Shown here piece by piece: positions 1 to 6,518 of a stretch of 16,562 nucleotides of DNA. The first letter of the stretch is position 1. Each line of letters begins with the position of its first letter. Under the pieces are notes generated by a model. It did not search any database. It was given only the letters and a program-made list of their open reading frames with translations, and was not told the origin of the DNA. Made by a program: the position numbers and the translations under genes. The DNA is from an uncultured Chloroflexota bacterium (lineage in GTDB: Bacteria; Chloroflexota; Limnocylindria; Limnocylindrales; Limnocylindraceae), in contig CAJABS010000104.1 of the NCBI GenBank assembly GCA_903938075.1, forward strand, positions 1 to 16,562. The letters are read 5' to 3'.

Positions 1-12
1 CGTGTCGTTAGT

Positions 13-1257
13 TCAGCCTTCGCGCTTCTCCGGTACGCCCTGCAGCAGGTACCAACCCACGAGCATCGTCGCGAGCAGGGTCAGCAAGCCGACCGTGTAT
101 GCGCCGGTGCCGAGCACAGGGAAGAGGAAGTAGATCGTGGCGCCATAGAGCAGGCCGCCGATCACTTGCGAACCCTTACCCACGAGACCGTAGAGTCCGT
201 AGAACTCACCGAGCTGCTTCGGTGGTGAGAGGCGGTACATGAGGATGCGGTCGGCGCCCGAGAGGCCGCCGAAGCCGAAGCCGAGGATCACCCCTGCCAC
301 GATGAACGGGATCGGCGAGACGAAGAGCGCGCCGATGCTGAGTGCGACCGCCCAGAGGGCGAGTACGCGGTTCAACGTTGCCTTCGGGCCACGGCTGTCG
401 GTGAGGCGTCCCCAGACGAGGCCGCCGATGACCGCAGTTGATGCAAGTGCGACAAGAACATAGTTCGCCTCACCCTGGGTGAAGCCGACCGCCTGCACCG
501 CAAAGATCGCCATGATCGAGATCACGGTGTTCTGAGCATCGGTATCGAAGAAGCGGGCCGTGAGGAAGCGCTTCAGCCCTGGATACTTTCCAAGTTCGCG
601 GATGGTACCAAGCGTTGCCAGTAGCGAGTTTCCACTCGTATTTCGTCCGGCCGGCTCGGGAACCTCTTTGATGAAGATGAAGATCGGCAGCGCCAAGATT
701 CCGAAGAGCAACGGCGCGATCACGAACACCTGGTTCACGGTCAGTCCACCGAAGAGAATGATGACGCCAATGAGGATCGTGCCCAGATAGCCCAAGCCAT
801 TCCCGAGGCCCGAAACCCAACCGCGATTCTCTGGAGTGCTGACGATGCGGATTGTTGCGTCGTAGTACACGAGTGCCGACTGATAACCAAAGTTGGCAAT
901 CACGAAGAGCAACACACCGACGCCAACCGGCACCGATGGGATCAGGACTGCTGGCACGATTGCCAAAACCGTAAAGAAGAGCAGATACGGTAGCCGTCGC
1001 CCAGCTCGATCCGAAATCGCACCAATTGCTGGAGAGATCAACGCATTAATACCGACGGAGAGGGCGATCGAGATCTGCAGCCAGAGGTTTCCCTGCGACT
1101 CCCCGAGTCCCTGCTCGCTCGTCAAGTAGAGACCGATTGCATACGAGAAGATTCCGTACGACCAGATGGTGTTAGCCAAGTCGTAGAGGGTCCACGAGGC
1201 GATCCAGGTCGCCGGAACGGTGATCTTGACGCCGCCAGCGGCGCTCCGTGTAGCCAT
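13..1257 (-). CDS. MFS transporter, UMF1 (Atg22-like) family
   Basis: Integral membrane transporter of 414 aa with about 12 predicted hydrophobic helices. The N-terminal pattern YDLANTIWSYGIFSYAIG and the mid-protein ENRGWVSGLGNGLGYLG are typical of the UMF1 / Atg22-like branch of the major facilitator superfamily; bacterial members have no agreed substrate. Start choice: an upstream in-frame start at 1311 is possible, but the ATG at 1257 is preceded on its strand by GGGAGGACAAAC, a strong Shine-Dalgarno with good spacing, and the protein homology begins just after it. The 18 extra residues of the longer frame (Cys/Pro-rich) look non-coding. The gene is divergent from the endonuclease III gene. 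A TTGACC that could be a -35 lies at 1306-1311 on the minus strand, but I see no convincing -10 at the right distance. Family confident, substrate unknown. Confidence 0.88.
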   Translation of the reverse strand: MATRSAAGGVKITVPATWIASWTLYDLANTIWSYGIFSYAIGLYLTSEQGLGESQGNLWLQISIALSVGINALISPAIGAISDRAGRRLPYLLFFTVLAIVPAVLIPSVPVGVGVLLFVIANFGYQSALVYYDATIRIVSTPENRGWVSGLGNGLGYLGTILIGVIILFGGLTVNQVFVIAPLLFGILALPIFIFIKEVPEPAGRNTSGNSLLATLGTIRELGKYPGLKRFLTARFFDTDAQNTVISIMAIFAVQAVGFTQGEANYVLVALASTAVIGGLVWGRLTDSRGPKATLNRVLALWAVALSIGALFVSPIPFIVAGVILGFGFGGLSGADRILMYRLSPPKQLGEFYGLYGLVGKGSQVIGGLLYGATIYFLFPVLGTGAYTVGLLTLLATMLVGWYLLQGVPEKREG

Positions 1258-1402
1258 GTTTGTCCTCCCAATCCCAAATCCGCAGCGCGGGCACGCTGTC
1301 GGTTCGGTCAAGAGACAGGATGAGGGTTCAGGGGGCGTTATGCCCCTCTAGGCGCGCACGGTGCGCCGTGAATTGGCGCGGCTGGGGGGCTACGATGCGG
1401 GC
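1258..1402. other. Divergent intergenic region with two GC hairpins
   Basis: 145 bp between the UMF1 start and the preferred nth start. It holds the UMF1 Shine-Dalgarno next to its start, a short inverted repeat GGGGC-gttat-GCCCC near 1332-1346, and a second, GGCGC-gcacggt-GCGCC, near 1351-1367. No T-run follows either, so they are not obvious terminators. If translation began at the alternative GTG 1361, the second hairpin would overlap the start. Confidence 0.35.
1391..1396 (+). promoter_or_regulatory. -10 box of a leaderless promoter for nth
   Basis: TACGAT, followed by 6 nt and then ATG 1403. The expected transcription start falls at or next to the A of the ATG. No -35 is recognisable. 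The same geometry recurs in front of nine other genes in the window, which is the main support. Confidence 0.6.
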
Positions 1403-2140
1403 ATGCCACCCGCACGAAAACGGCCAGTTTCCGCACGAATTAGCCCAGCCCAAGCCTGGGTGAAGCAGTTCAAGAAGCGTCGCCCTGGGGTGGTCGAGGA
1501 CGCCTTATCGGGCCTGGCGACCCTCTATGGCACCCCCGCCTGGAAGCCACGAATGGACCCGGTTAGCGAGCTTGTCACCACCATCCTGAGCCAGAACACC
1601 AGCGACACAAATGCAGAACGCGCCTTTACAGCGCTTCGCGAACGCTACCCAGATTGGGCGGCAGTTGAGGCGGCGCCGGTGCGCTCCCTTGCCGCCGTGA
1701 TCAAGAGTGGCGGCCTTGCCGCGCAGAAGGCGCCGCGCATCAAGGCAGCGCTCCGCGCCACACGCGAGCAGAGCGGCTCGTATGACCTCACGTTTCTGAC
1801 AGCGATGGAGCCGCTGGCGGCGCGCAACTGGCTCACCGCCATTCCGGGGATCGGCCCGAAGACGGCATCAATCGTGATGCTTTTCTGTTTCGGAGTGCCG
1901 CTGATGCCAGTAGACACCCATGTTGAGCGCGTCTCAAAGCGGATCGGTTTACTGCCACCAAATGCGAGCCTGCAGTTCGCTCACGACGCTTGGCTCGATC
2001 TGGTGGAGCCGTCGCGTATGTACGAAGCGCACGTGGCGCTAATTCGTCACGGTCGCGGGCACTGCGATGCGCTGCGCCCAGATTGCGAACGCTGCCCGAT
2101 TCGCGCGCGTTGTCGCTATGTAGATAAGCGCGCGCCGTAG
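1403..2140 (+). CDS. nth: Endonuclease III-like DNA glycosylase (HhH-GPD, [4Fe-4S])
   Basis: 245 aa base-excision-repair DNA glycosylase/AP lyase family. The helix-hairpin-helix IPGIGPKTASIV lies at residues 147-158 with the catalytic Lys at 153. It is followed by VDTHVERVSKRIGL, with the catalytic Asp at 171. The C-terminus has the iron-sulphur ligand pattern C-x6-C-x2-C-x5-C at residues 221, 228, 231 and 237. All hallmarks of an active bifunctional Nth are present. Family members act on oxidised pyrimidines and nick the abasic site. Start: a GTG at 1361 would add 14 residues; I prefer ATG 1403 because TACGAT lies exactly 6 nt upstream, as in other leaderless genes here. The first ~25 residues are basic and poorly conserved. 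A related HhH-GPD glycosylase is the main alternative label. Converges with the gene ending at 2154. Confidence 0.88.
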   Translation: MPPARKRPVSARISPAQAWVKQFKKRRPGVVEDALSGLATLYGTPAWKPRMDPVSELVTTILSQNTSDTNAERAFTALRERYPDWAAVEAAPVRSLAAVIKSGGLAAQKAPRIKAALRATREQSGSYDLTFLTAMEPLAARNWLTAIPGIGPKTASIVMLFCFGVPLMPVDTHVERVSKRIGLLPPNASLQFAHDAWLDLVEPSRMYEAHVALIRHGRGHCDALRPDCERCPIRARCRYVDKRAP

Positions 2141-2153
2141 CGCGTTGGTATAT

Positions 2154-2795
2154 CTAGCGCGCGTCGCTGCGGTGTGCACTCACTTGTGACCAGGGTGCAC
2201 TTCTAAAATCGAGTCCGCCTGGCTCTCCCGATGTGCGCGAACCAAGGCCGAGCACTTCAACAGCGGCGCCGACCGGTAGCGCAAGTCGCGGCCCGCCATT
2301 CGGGAGCGCTGCATCAGCGAGGGCGGCAAGTCGCTCATCGTTGGCGCCAATAGCGTGCGCCAAAATGCTCCACGCGCCGAGTGCGCCGATGCCTTCAGTG
2401 ACACGAATGGCGTGGCCACCACAGGTGCACGAGGCGGCGCGCCGACCGAGTGCCATCGCCGATGCTGAGTCGGCAACGATGGTGAGGTCCGGCATCGTCA
2501 GCGCGTCTTGCAGCTCGCGTACGCGCTCGGGCTGATCCAACAGGCGTGTGGCGTCGCCACCGCAGAGGAAGAGGGTGGTCGGCTCGGCGACCTCGTGCGG
2601 CAAATGGGCAACAAGAGTGGCTTCGCGACCGGCGGCCAACAGGAGTTGCTGCAGGGTGCGCGCCTGCCGGTCGTCATCTGAAGCGATCGAAGCGAGCAGC
2701 AGGGGACCAGGTTGTGCGGCGAGCCAGTGCAGAGCTTCGGGCCATGCGTGGGCCGAGCGTCCGAGTCCGCCACCAGAGAGGTAGAGCGTTGCCAT
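2154..2795 (-). CDS. Peptidase S51 / class I glutamine amidotransferase-like protein (divergent)
   Basis: 213 aa soluble protein. A weak but ordered match to the peptidase E / cyanophycinase (S51) fold can be seen: TLFLCGGDATRLLD (74-87) in place of the family's GGGNT segment, then VADSASAMALG (107-117) where the nucleophile elbow xSAGA is expected (Ser110 or Ser112). GIGALG (135-140), HAIGANDERLAAL (147-159) and LPVGAAVEV (173-181) then match the GLG, PHF-x-R and GIDE-type blocks. The canonical SAGA elbow and downstream Asp-Glu are degenerate, so it may not be a peptidase. The start ATG has TAGGAT 6 nt upstream; AGGAG also abuts the ATG but is too close to serve as a normal Shine-Dalgarno. 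It is divergent, by 36 bp, from another S51-like gene, which suggests a related role. Function unknown. Confidence 0.6.
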   Translation of the reverse strand: MATLYLSGGGLGRSAHAWPEALHWLAAQPGPLLLASIASDDDRQARTLQQLLLAAGREATLVAHLPHEVAEPTTLFLCGGDATRLLDQPERVRELQDALTMPDLTIVADSASAMALGRRAASCTCGGHAIRVTEGIGALGAWSILAHAIGANDERLAALADAALPNGGPRLALPVGAAVEVLGLGSRTSGEPGGLDFRSAPWSQVSAHRSDAR

Positions 2796-2801
2796 CTCCT
2801 G

Positions 2802-2807
2802 ATCCTA
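2802..2807 (-). promoter_or_regulatory. -10 box of a leaderless promoter (S51-like gene, minus strand)
   Basis: TAGGAT on the minus strand, 6 nt before the ATG at 2795. The plus-strand promoter of the neighbouring gene lies only 12 bp away, so the two units share a compact bidirectional promoter. Confidence 0.6.
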
Positions 2808-2819
2808 CTGGGGCTGCGC

Positions 2820-2825
2820 CATACT
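2820..2825 (+). promoter_or_regulatory. -10 box of a leaderless promoter (S51-like gene, plus strand)
   Basis: CATACT followed by 6 nt and ATG 2832. The identical hexamer at the same distance precedes the SDR gene at 4678, and it is also found 19 nt upstream of the tRNA. Confidence 0.55.
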
Positions 2826-2831
2826 TACGAC

Positions 2832-3899
2832 ATGACCGCAGAAACGACCCTAGGGAGAATCGTCCTGATCGGATCAGGAGAGATCGGCCCATCAATGGCA
2901 CCGCTACACCGGAGCATCGTCGCCTCGCTACCGAAGCGCAGCACTCCCTCTTCACTCGTTGCCCTCGACGGTAGCTACGACTTTCAAACGAACCGCGCCG
3001 AGATGGGTGAGAAGATCGCCGTCTTCTTCCGCTCCAAGGTCGGCATCCCAACCACGGTGATCGGTCTCCCGGAGACCGACCGGGCCGGCGCCGACCTTGC
3101 CCCTTCAGCGCTCGCGCCGACGATCACTGGGCTGAACGCCGCAGATCTGATCTTCTTGGGACCAGGCTCTCCGTCGCGCGCGCTCCGTCGCTGGGGCGGC
3201 ACACCCATCGTTGAGCAACTCATCGGGCGCATTCAGAACGGCGCGACACTGATCACCTCATCGGCTGCCGCAGCGGCATCGGGGCGGCACACCATCCCTG
3301 TCTATGAGATCTACAAGGCGGGAACCAACCCGGTCTGGCTCGATGGCCTCGACATTATTGGCGCGCTCACCGGCCTCGCCGTTGCGATCGTCCCCCACTG
3401 GAACAACAACGAAGGTGCAACACACGACACCTCACGCTGCTTCATCGGCGAAGGGCGTCTACAGCAGTTGGAGCGAGCACTCCCTGATGGCGCCGCCATT
3501 CTTGGTATCGACGAACACTCCGCCCTCACCATCGACCTTGGTGCAAAGAGTGTCACCGTTGGTGGCAAGGGGGCGGTAACGATTCGCATTCCAGGGATTG
3601 GCGAAACCGCGATGCACAGCGGCGCAACAGAGTCGTTGGCCACATTTGTCGCACGATTCGGTGCCGCGGCGGGCGCGCCACGCGCCGCCATCTCGCTGGT
3701 CGACGCTCCTCTCCCCGTGCCAGCACCAGGCCCTGGGGTGGATGTGAGTAGCGCCGTTGAGCAGATGATTGCCTTACGGGCAACAGCTCGTGCCGAGCGC
3801 CGATTCAGTGATGCAGACGCACTCCGGGCAGCAATCGAAGCACTTGGCGTGGAGCTCGTTGATGAGCCGACCGGAGCGCGCTGGAGTCTTCGCGCTTAA
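2832..3899 (+). CDS. Cyanophycinase/peptidase S51-like protein with CysRS C-terminal-like tail
   Basis: 355 aa in two parts. Residues 8-290 resemble the S51 / class I amidotransferase fold: VLIGSGEIGPSMAPLHR (11-27), LIFLGPGSPSRAL (106-118), an elbow TSSAAAAASG (142-151) in place of xSAGA, IPVYEIYKAG (155-164), VPHWNNNEG (187-195) and LGIDEHSAL (224-232). After a Pro-rich linker (293-301), residues 306-354 match the short C-terminal motif of cysteinyl-tRNA synthetase: RATARAERRFSDADALR then LGVELVDEPTGARW. The catalytic CysRS domain is absent (no HIGH or KMSKS), so it is not a synthetase. An upstream in-frame start at 2712 overlaps the opposing gene; ATG 2832 fits the leaderless -10 and the protein homology. 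The stop TAA shares the palindrome TTAA with the stop of the converging SDR gene. Function unknown; the tail may bind RNA or a protein partner (inference). Confidence 0.7.
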   Translation: MTAETTLGRIVLIGSGEIGPSMAPLHRSIVASLPKRSTPSSLVALDGSYDFQTNRAEMGEKIAVFFRSKVGIPTTVIGLPETDRAGADLAPSALAPTITGLNAADLIFLGPGSPSRALRRWGGTPIVEQLIGRIQNGATLITSSAAAAASGRHTIPVYEIYKAGTNPVWLDGLDIIGALTGLAVAIVPHWNNNEGATHDTSRCFIGEGRLQQLERALPDGAAILGIDEHSALTIDLGAKSVTVGGKGAVTIRIPGIGETAMHSGATESLATFVARFGAAAGAPRAAISLVDAPLPVPAPGPGVDVSSAVEQMIALRATARAERRFSDADALRAAIEALGVELVDEPTGARWSLRA

Positions 3900-4678
3900 C
3901 GAGGAAAGCGGGAACCGATCGCGCCCATGCGGCGCAAAAGAAAGCTCGGCATCAGGCTCAAGAATCGTGCTGAGAGTGCGTTCATCCATCCTGGAACCAC
4001 AAGTGCGCGTCCATCACGTAGCGCCTCAAGAGCAGCACGGGCAACAGTGTCCGCAGAGGTCAGGAGGAAACTCGGCAGGCCCGAACTCTGGCTCAAGCCG
4101 CCGCGCTCTTGGAATCCGGTTGGCGTAAATCCAGGCGCAACGCAGGTAACGCGTACGCCGAACGGCTTCGCCTCTTCATGGAGCGCCAGGGTGAAGTGCC
4201 GCACGTAGGCTTTGGTCGCAGCGTAGGTAGTGAAGCCAGGGAACGGAATGAACGAGGCGAGCGACGCCACATTCAGAATCCCGCCACTCTTTCGGGGCGC
4301 CATCGCAACAAGTGCCGCGCGCGAAAGGAGCGTCAGCGCGGTGACATTGACAGCGATCTCATTCGCTTCACCCGCTGCATCAAGCTCTGTGATCTTGCCG
4401 AATCGTCCGTAGCCGGCGTTGTTCACCAAGATCTCAATCGGTCGAGCGTCATCCAAGATGCGGGCCTCAACCTTTGCCACATCGGCAGCCTGCGAGAGGT
4501 CGGCGACGATCGTTTCGCTAGCGGCGCCAACGGCGGCGGCAAGCCCGGCGACACGCGCCAACTCATCGCCGCGTCGCGCCACCAACACCAGGTCGTGGCC
4601 GCTCGATGCCAGGCGCAGGGCGATGCGCTCGCCAATACCCGACGAGGCTCCCGTGATCAGCGCGATTGGTCGTGCCAT
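3896..4678 (-). CDS. Short-chain dehydrogenase/reductase (classical SDR)
   Basis: 260 aa NAD(P)-dependent oxidoreductase. The nucleotide-binding TGASSGIG is at residues 9-16, with basic residues RR at 35-36 after the second strand, favouring NADP(H). The NNAG motif is at 86-89. The catalytic set is Asn114-type (NV), Ser139, Tyr152 and Lys156 in YAATK, with correct Ser-Tyr spacing. The PGFTPTGF block after the active site fits SDRs of the DltE/YqjQ-like group, substrate unknown. The start is ATG 4678: the frame stays open upstream, but only through the tRNA gene. CATACT sits 6 nt before this ATG. It lies 21 bp downstream of the tRNA-Ile on the same strand and converges on the S51-like gene with overlapping stop codons. 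Confidence 0.9.
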   Translation of the reverse strand: MARPIALITGASSGIGERIALRLASSGHDLVLVARRGDELARVAGLAAAVGAASETIVADLSQAADVAKVEARILDDARPIEILVNNAGYGRFGKITELDAAGEANEIAVNVTALTLLSRAALVAMAPRKSGGILNVASLASFIPFPGFTTYAATKAYVRHFTLALHEEAKPFGVRVTCVAPGFTPTGFQERGGLSQSSGLPSFLLTSADTVARAALEALRDGRALVVPGWMNALSARFLSLMPSFLLRRMGAIGSRFPR

Positions 4679-4684
4679 GAGGAG

Positions 4685-4690
4685 AGTATG
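4685..4690 (-). promoter_or_regulatory. -10 box of a leaderless promoter for the SDR gene
   Basis: CATACT on the minus strand, 6 nt upstream of ATG 4678. It begins 10 bp beyond the tRNA 3' end, so the SDR gene could be transcribed from here or by readthrough from the tRNA. Confidence 0.5.
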
Positions 4691-4699
4691 AACGAAGGA

Positions 4700-4776
4700 T
4701 GGTAGGGGGGCCTGGAATCGAACCAGGGACCGCCGAGATATAAGCTCGGAGCTCTTACCAACTGAGCTACCCCCCC
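4700..4776 (-). tRNA. tRNA-Ile (anticodon UAU)
   Basis: A complete cloverleaf folds by hand on the minus strand. The acceptor is GGGGGGG against CCCCCCT, so pair 1-72 is G-U. The D stem is GCTC/GAGC, the anticodon stem CCGAG/CTCGG with loop CTTATAT, the variable loop 5 nt, and the T stem CCTGG/CCAGG with loop TTCGATT. The discriminator is A73 and CCA is encoded. U33 and A37 are in place, so positions 34-36 read UAU, which decodes the rare isoleucine codon AUA. Most bacteria read AUA with a CAU-anticodon tRNA modified by TilS, so UAU is uncommon. Confidence 0.93.
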
Positions 4777-4795
4777 GAGGGAGACTGACCACCGC

Positions 4796-4801
4796 AGTAT
4801 G
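4796..4801 (-). promoter_or_regulatory. Candidate -10 box for tRNA-Ile
   Basis: CATACT on the minus strand, 19 nt before the mature 5' end of the tRNA. This would give a leader of about 12-13 nt for RNase P to remove. It is the same hexamer as in two leaderless promoters nearby. No clear -35. Confidence 0.4.
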
Positions 4802-4825
4802 AAGCCTGCGGGCGCCTGCTCGCTA

Positions 4826-5305
4826 CTACTTGATCGTAACCGTCACCTCGAGCGCCTCGCGCTCAAACTCCGCGGTGCAGACTACCGTCACGAACCAGGC
4901 ACCCTTGGTTGAGCCTGCTCGCCAGGTAAAGGTTGCTACCCCGCCGTCTGGCACGAACAGTGCGGCTGGGGCCTCGCCCTCACGCGCCAGTTCCGGCACC
5001 CCGATCTCGCACTCCGAACCAGCGCTCGCCCGCACGGTGAGGACGATCTCCGCGCCACGGGCGACCGCGGCTGGCGGGTCAACCGCAAGGGCAATCGGCA
5101 GCGACGGCACGGCCGAGGGTGATGGCGTCGGGGAGGGCGAAGGCTCGAGGCCACTGGTGGCAGAGGGCACCGCGCTTGGTCGCGGCGTACTGGTATCCGA
5201 CTCACCATCGAACAGCGAACCGATTGCGCCGAGGATGATCAGCCCGACGATAAGCGTGCCGCAGCCACCTCTAGTTGTGCGCTGTGATGCACGAATGATG
5301 TTCAT
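4826..5305 (-). CDS. Membrane-anchored small protein with Pro/Ser linker and beta-sandwich-like domain
   Basis: 159 aa; I do not recognise a named family. A basic N-terminus with RASQRTTR is followed by one hydrophobic segment (about residues 16-32, TLIVGLIILGAIGSLF), which should be a signal anchor placing the rest outside. Residues 37-70 are a low-complexity Ser/Pro/Thr linker (PSPSPTPSPSAVPS), common in cell-surface proteins of monoderm bacteria. The final ~88 residues alternate hydrophobic strands and end in EVTVTIK, like an Ig-like or CARDB-type beta sandwich. They hold two Cys (in SECEIG and VVCTAEF) that could form a disulphide. Start: ATG 5305 is preferred over the TTG one codon earlier because TACGAT lies 6 nt upstream. 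It begins 3 bp from the end of the UbiA-family gene on the same strand. Confidence 0.65.
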   Translation of the reverse strand: MNIIRASQRTTRGGCGTLIVGLIILGAIGSLFDGESDTSTPRPSAVPSATSGLEPSPSPTPSPSAVPSLPIALAVDPPAAVARGAEIVLTVRASAGSECEIGVPELAREGEAPAALFVPDGGVATFTWRAGSTKGAWFVTVVCTAEFEREALEVTVTIK

Positions 5306-5308
5306 CAA

Positions 5309-6121
5309 TCAATCGTACGAAAGCGAGATTGCGATGGCGCAACAGGCGAGTGCGAGTGCGCTCACCTCCCAGCCACGTTGGCGTAGGGCGCGCGGCAGAC
5401 GAGTGCTCAACGTCACTCCCACAACAAGGAGCAGCCCACCAACAGCGAGGAGCACGGGTGAGGCGGTCACTGGCGCACTTACGAGAAGGAGGAGATACGT
5501 GAAGCCGTGAAGCAGTGCAATCAAGAGGATCGTTCGCTGTCGGCCGAGCCGCACCACAGCACCATTGGCCCCAACTGATTTATCGAGTTCGCGATCGGCG
5601 AGTGCATTCTGGAGCGCAAGGGCACTTCCACCTGGAAGCGCGATCACGCACAGTGTGGCGATTGCGGCGGGGAGTTGTGCCCCTGCGGCGCTCCACGCGA
5701 ACACCGGAATCAGTGCGACCCCGAGGGCGAACGGAAGAAACGAGATTGGTGTGCGCTTGATTCCTGCGTTGTAGAGATAGCCAAGGGTTGCACCGGCGGC
5801 AGCAATCGCCAAGCTCGTAGCGCTGAGCGCAGAGGCCGCTGCTAGCCCTGCCGTTGCAGCAACGACCACCATCACGCGTGCCTCGCGCGGCGAGACGGAT
5901 CCACCAACGAGTGGCTTCTCTGCTCTCCCCGCATCACTCGCCTGGTCAAGGAGGTCATTCATGGCACCGATGGAGGTATGGATGCCAAGCATGGTGATAG
6001 CCGCGAGTGCCGCTTGGGTCGTTGAGCCCCCCGCCGTGGTCGTGAGTGCCGCCGCGATGATCGCGTTGAGGAGCGTTGGCAGCGGATGAGCGAGGCGTAG
6101 GAGACCAGCAAGATGAGCCAT
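5309..6121 (-). CDS. UbiA-family prenyltransferase
   Basis: 270 aa polytopic membrane protein with about 8-9 hydrophobic segments. Both Asp-rich signatures of the UbiA superfamily are present: NDLLDQASD (residues 55-63) followed by KPL, and ADRELDKSVG (175-184). YLYNAGIKRTP lies between them. These motifs bind Mg-diphosphate of the prenyl donor. The first motif lacks the DRxxxRT/RP signature of CtaB haem O synthase, so it is not the partner of the cta operon. Closest types by motif are the archaeal/actinobacterial lipid or quinone prenyltransferases; acceptor unknown. The neighbours do not define a pathway. The ATG has TAGGCT 6 nt upstream; it is divergent from the ABC operon, 37 bp apart. 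Its stop codon lies next to the -10 box of the downstream anchored-protein gene. Confidence 0.85.
   Translation of the reverse strand: MAHLAGLLRLAHPLPTLLNAIIAAALTTTAGGSTTQAALAAITMLGIHTSIGAMNDLLDQASDAGRAEKPLVGGSVSPREARVMVVVAATAGLAAASALSATSLAIAAAGATLGYLYNAGIKRTPISFLPFALGVALIPVFAWSAAGAQLPAAIATLCVIALPGGSALALQNALADRELDKSVGANGAVVRLGRQRTILLIALLHGFTYLLLLVSAPVTASPVLLAVGGLLLVVGVTLSTRLPRALRQRGWEVSALALACCAIAISLSYD
5312..5317 (-). promoter_or_regulatory. -10 box of a leaderless promoter (anchored protein)
   Basis: TACGAT on the minus strand, 6 nt before ATG 5305. It lies within the last codons of the UbiA-family gene, so the downstream gene has its own start signal despite being co-directional. Confidence 0.55.
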
Positions 6122-6127
6122 AAGACG

Positions 6128-6133
6128 AGCCTA
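6128..6133 (-). promoter_or_regulatory. -10 box of a leaderless promoter for the UbiA-family gene
   Basis: TAGGCT on the minus strand, 6 nt before ATG 6121. It shares the 37-bp divergent gap with the ABC operon promoter, and the two -10 boxes are 12 bp apart. Confidence 0.55.
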
Positions 6134-6145
6134 CCCTGACAGGAG

Positions 6146-6151
6146 TAGGAT
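6146..6151 (+). promoter_or_regulatory. -10 box of a leaderless promoter for the ABC exporter operon
   Basis: TAGGAT followed by 7 nt and ATG 6159. No -35 is seen; one would lie around the neighbouring start codon. Confidence 0.55.
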
Positions 6152-6158
6152 TGCGCCG

Positions 6159-6500
6159 ATGTCTTCTACCCCTGCAATCGTCGTCTCGGACCTCGTCAAG
6201 CGCTACAAGGGCGCTGACCGTAACGCTGTAGACGGCGTCTCCTTCTCTGTGGAGCAGGGCTCCCTCTTCGCCCTCCTCGGGCCAAACGGCGCAGGGAAGA
6301 CCACCACGATCAGCATCCTGACCACCACGCTTGCCGCAACCTCGGGGAGCGTGCAGATCGCCGGGGCCGACCTTGCGCACGACCAGTCAGAGGTGCGCCG
6401 CCGCGTCGGCATCATCTTCCAAAAGCCCTCCCTCGACCGCGCCCTGACTGGCGAGGAGAACTTCCGCTTCCAAGCCGCCCTCTACGGCGCCGACGCCTAA
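6159..6500 (+). CDS. ABC exporter ATPase, N-terminal part (ends at in-frame TAA)
   Basis: 113 codons encoding the first half of a drug/multidrug-type (DrrA-like) ABC ATPase. Walker A GPNGAGKTT is at residues 41-49 and the Q-loop segment VGIIFQKPSLD around 88-98. It then reaches LTGEENFRFQAALYGADA and stops at TAA 6498-6500. The family continues from this point into the signature motif, and the same reading frame does so here after the TAA (next entry). So this is one gene of 334 codons interrupted by a single nonsense codon, or two polypeptides if translation restarts. A small inverted repeat, AACGC-cca-GCGTT, starts inside the stop codon. Possible explanations are true inactivation, stop-codon readthrough, reinitiation at ATG 6519, or a sequencing/assembly error. 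Confidence 0.75.
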   Translation: MSSTPAIVVSDLVKRYKGADRNAVDGVSFSVEQGSLFALLGPNGAGKTTTISILTTTLAATSGSVQIAGADLAHDQSEVRRRVGIIFQKPSLDRALTGEENFRFQAALYGADA

Positions 6501-6518
6501 CGCCCAGCGTTCAGCCTC

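Noticed and set aside
2120..2166. GCGCGC-rich repeats between nth and the converging gene as a terminator
   Set aside because: GCGCGC is self-complementary and frequent at this base composition; no T-run and no clear single stem.
3896..3899. Shared TTAA of convergent stop codons as a special site
   Set aside because: A 4-bp overlap of two TAA stops is a simple consequence of tight packing; no other signal nearby.
4679..4792. N-terminal extension of the SDR frame up to 4792
   Set aside because: The extra 38 residues are a translation of the tRNA gene (4700-4776), not protein; ATG 4678 gives the normal SDR start.
5309..6121. UbiA-family gene as ctaB (haem O synthase) for the oxidase
   Set aside because: The first Asp-rich motif lacks the DRTxxRP-type signature of CtaB, and the gene is 4 kb away from cta on an unrelated transcription unit.
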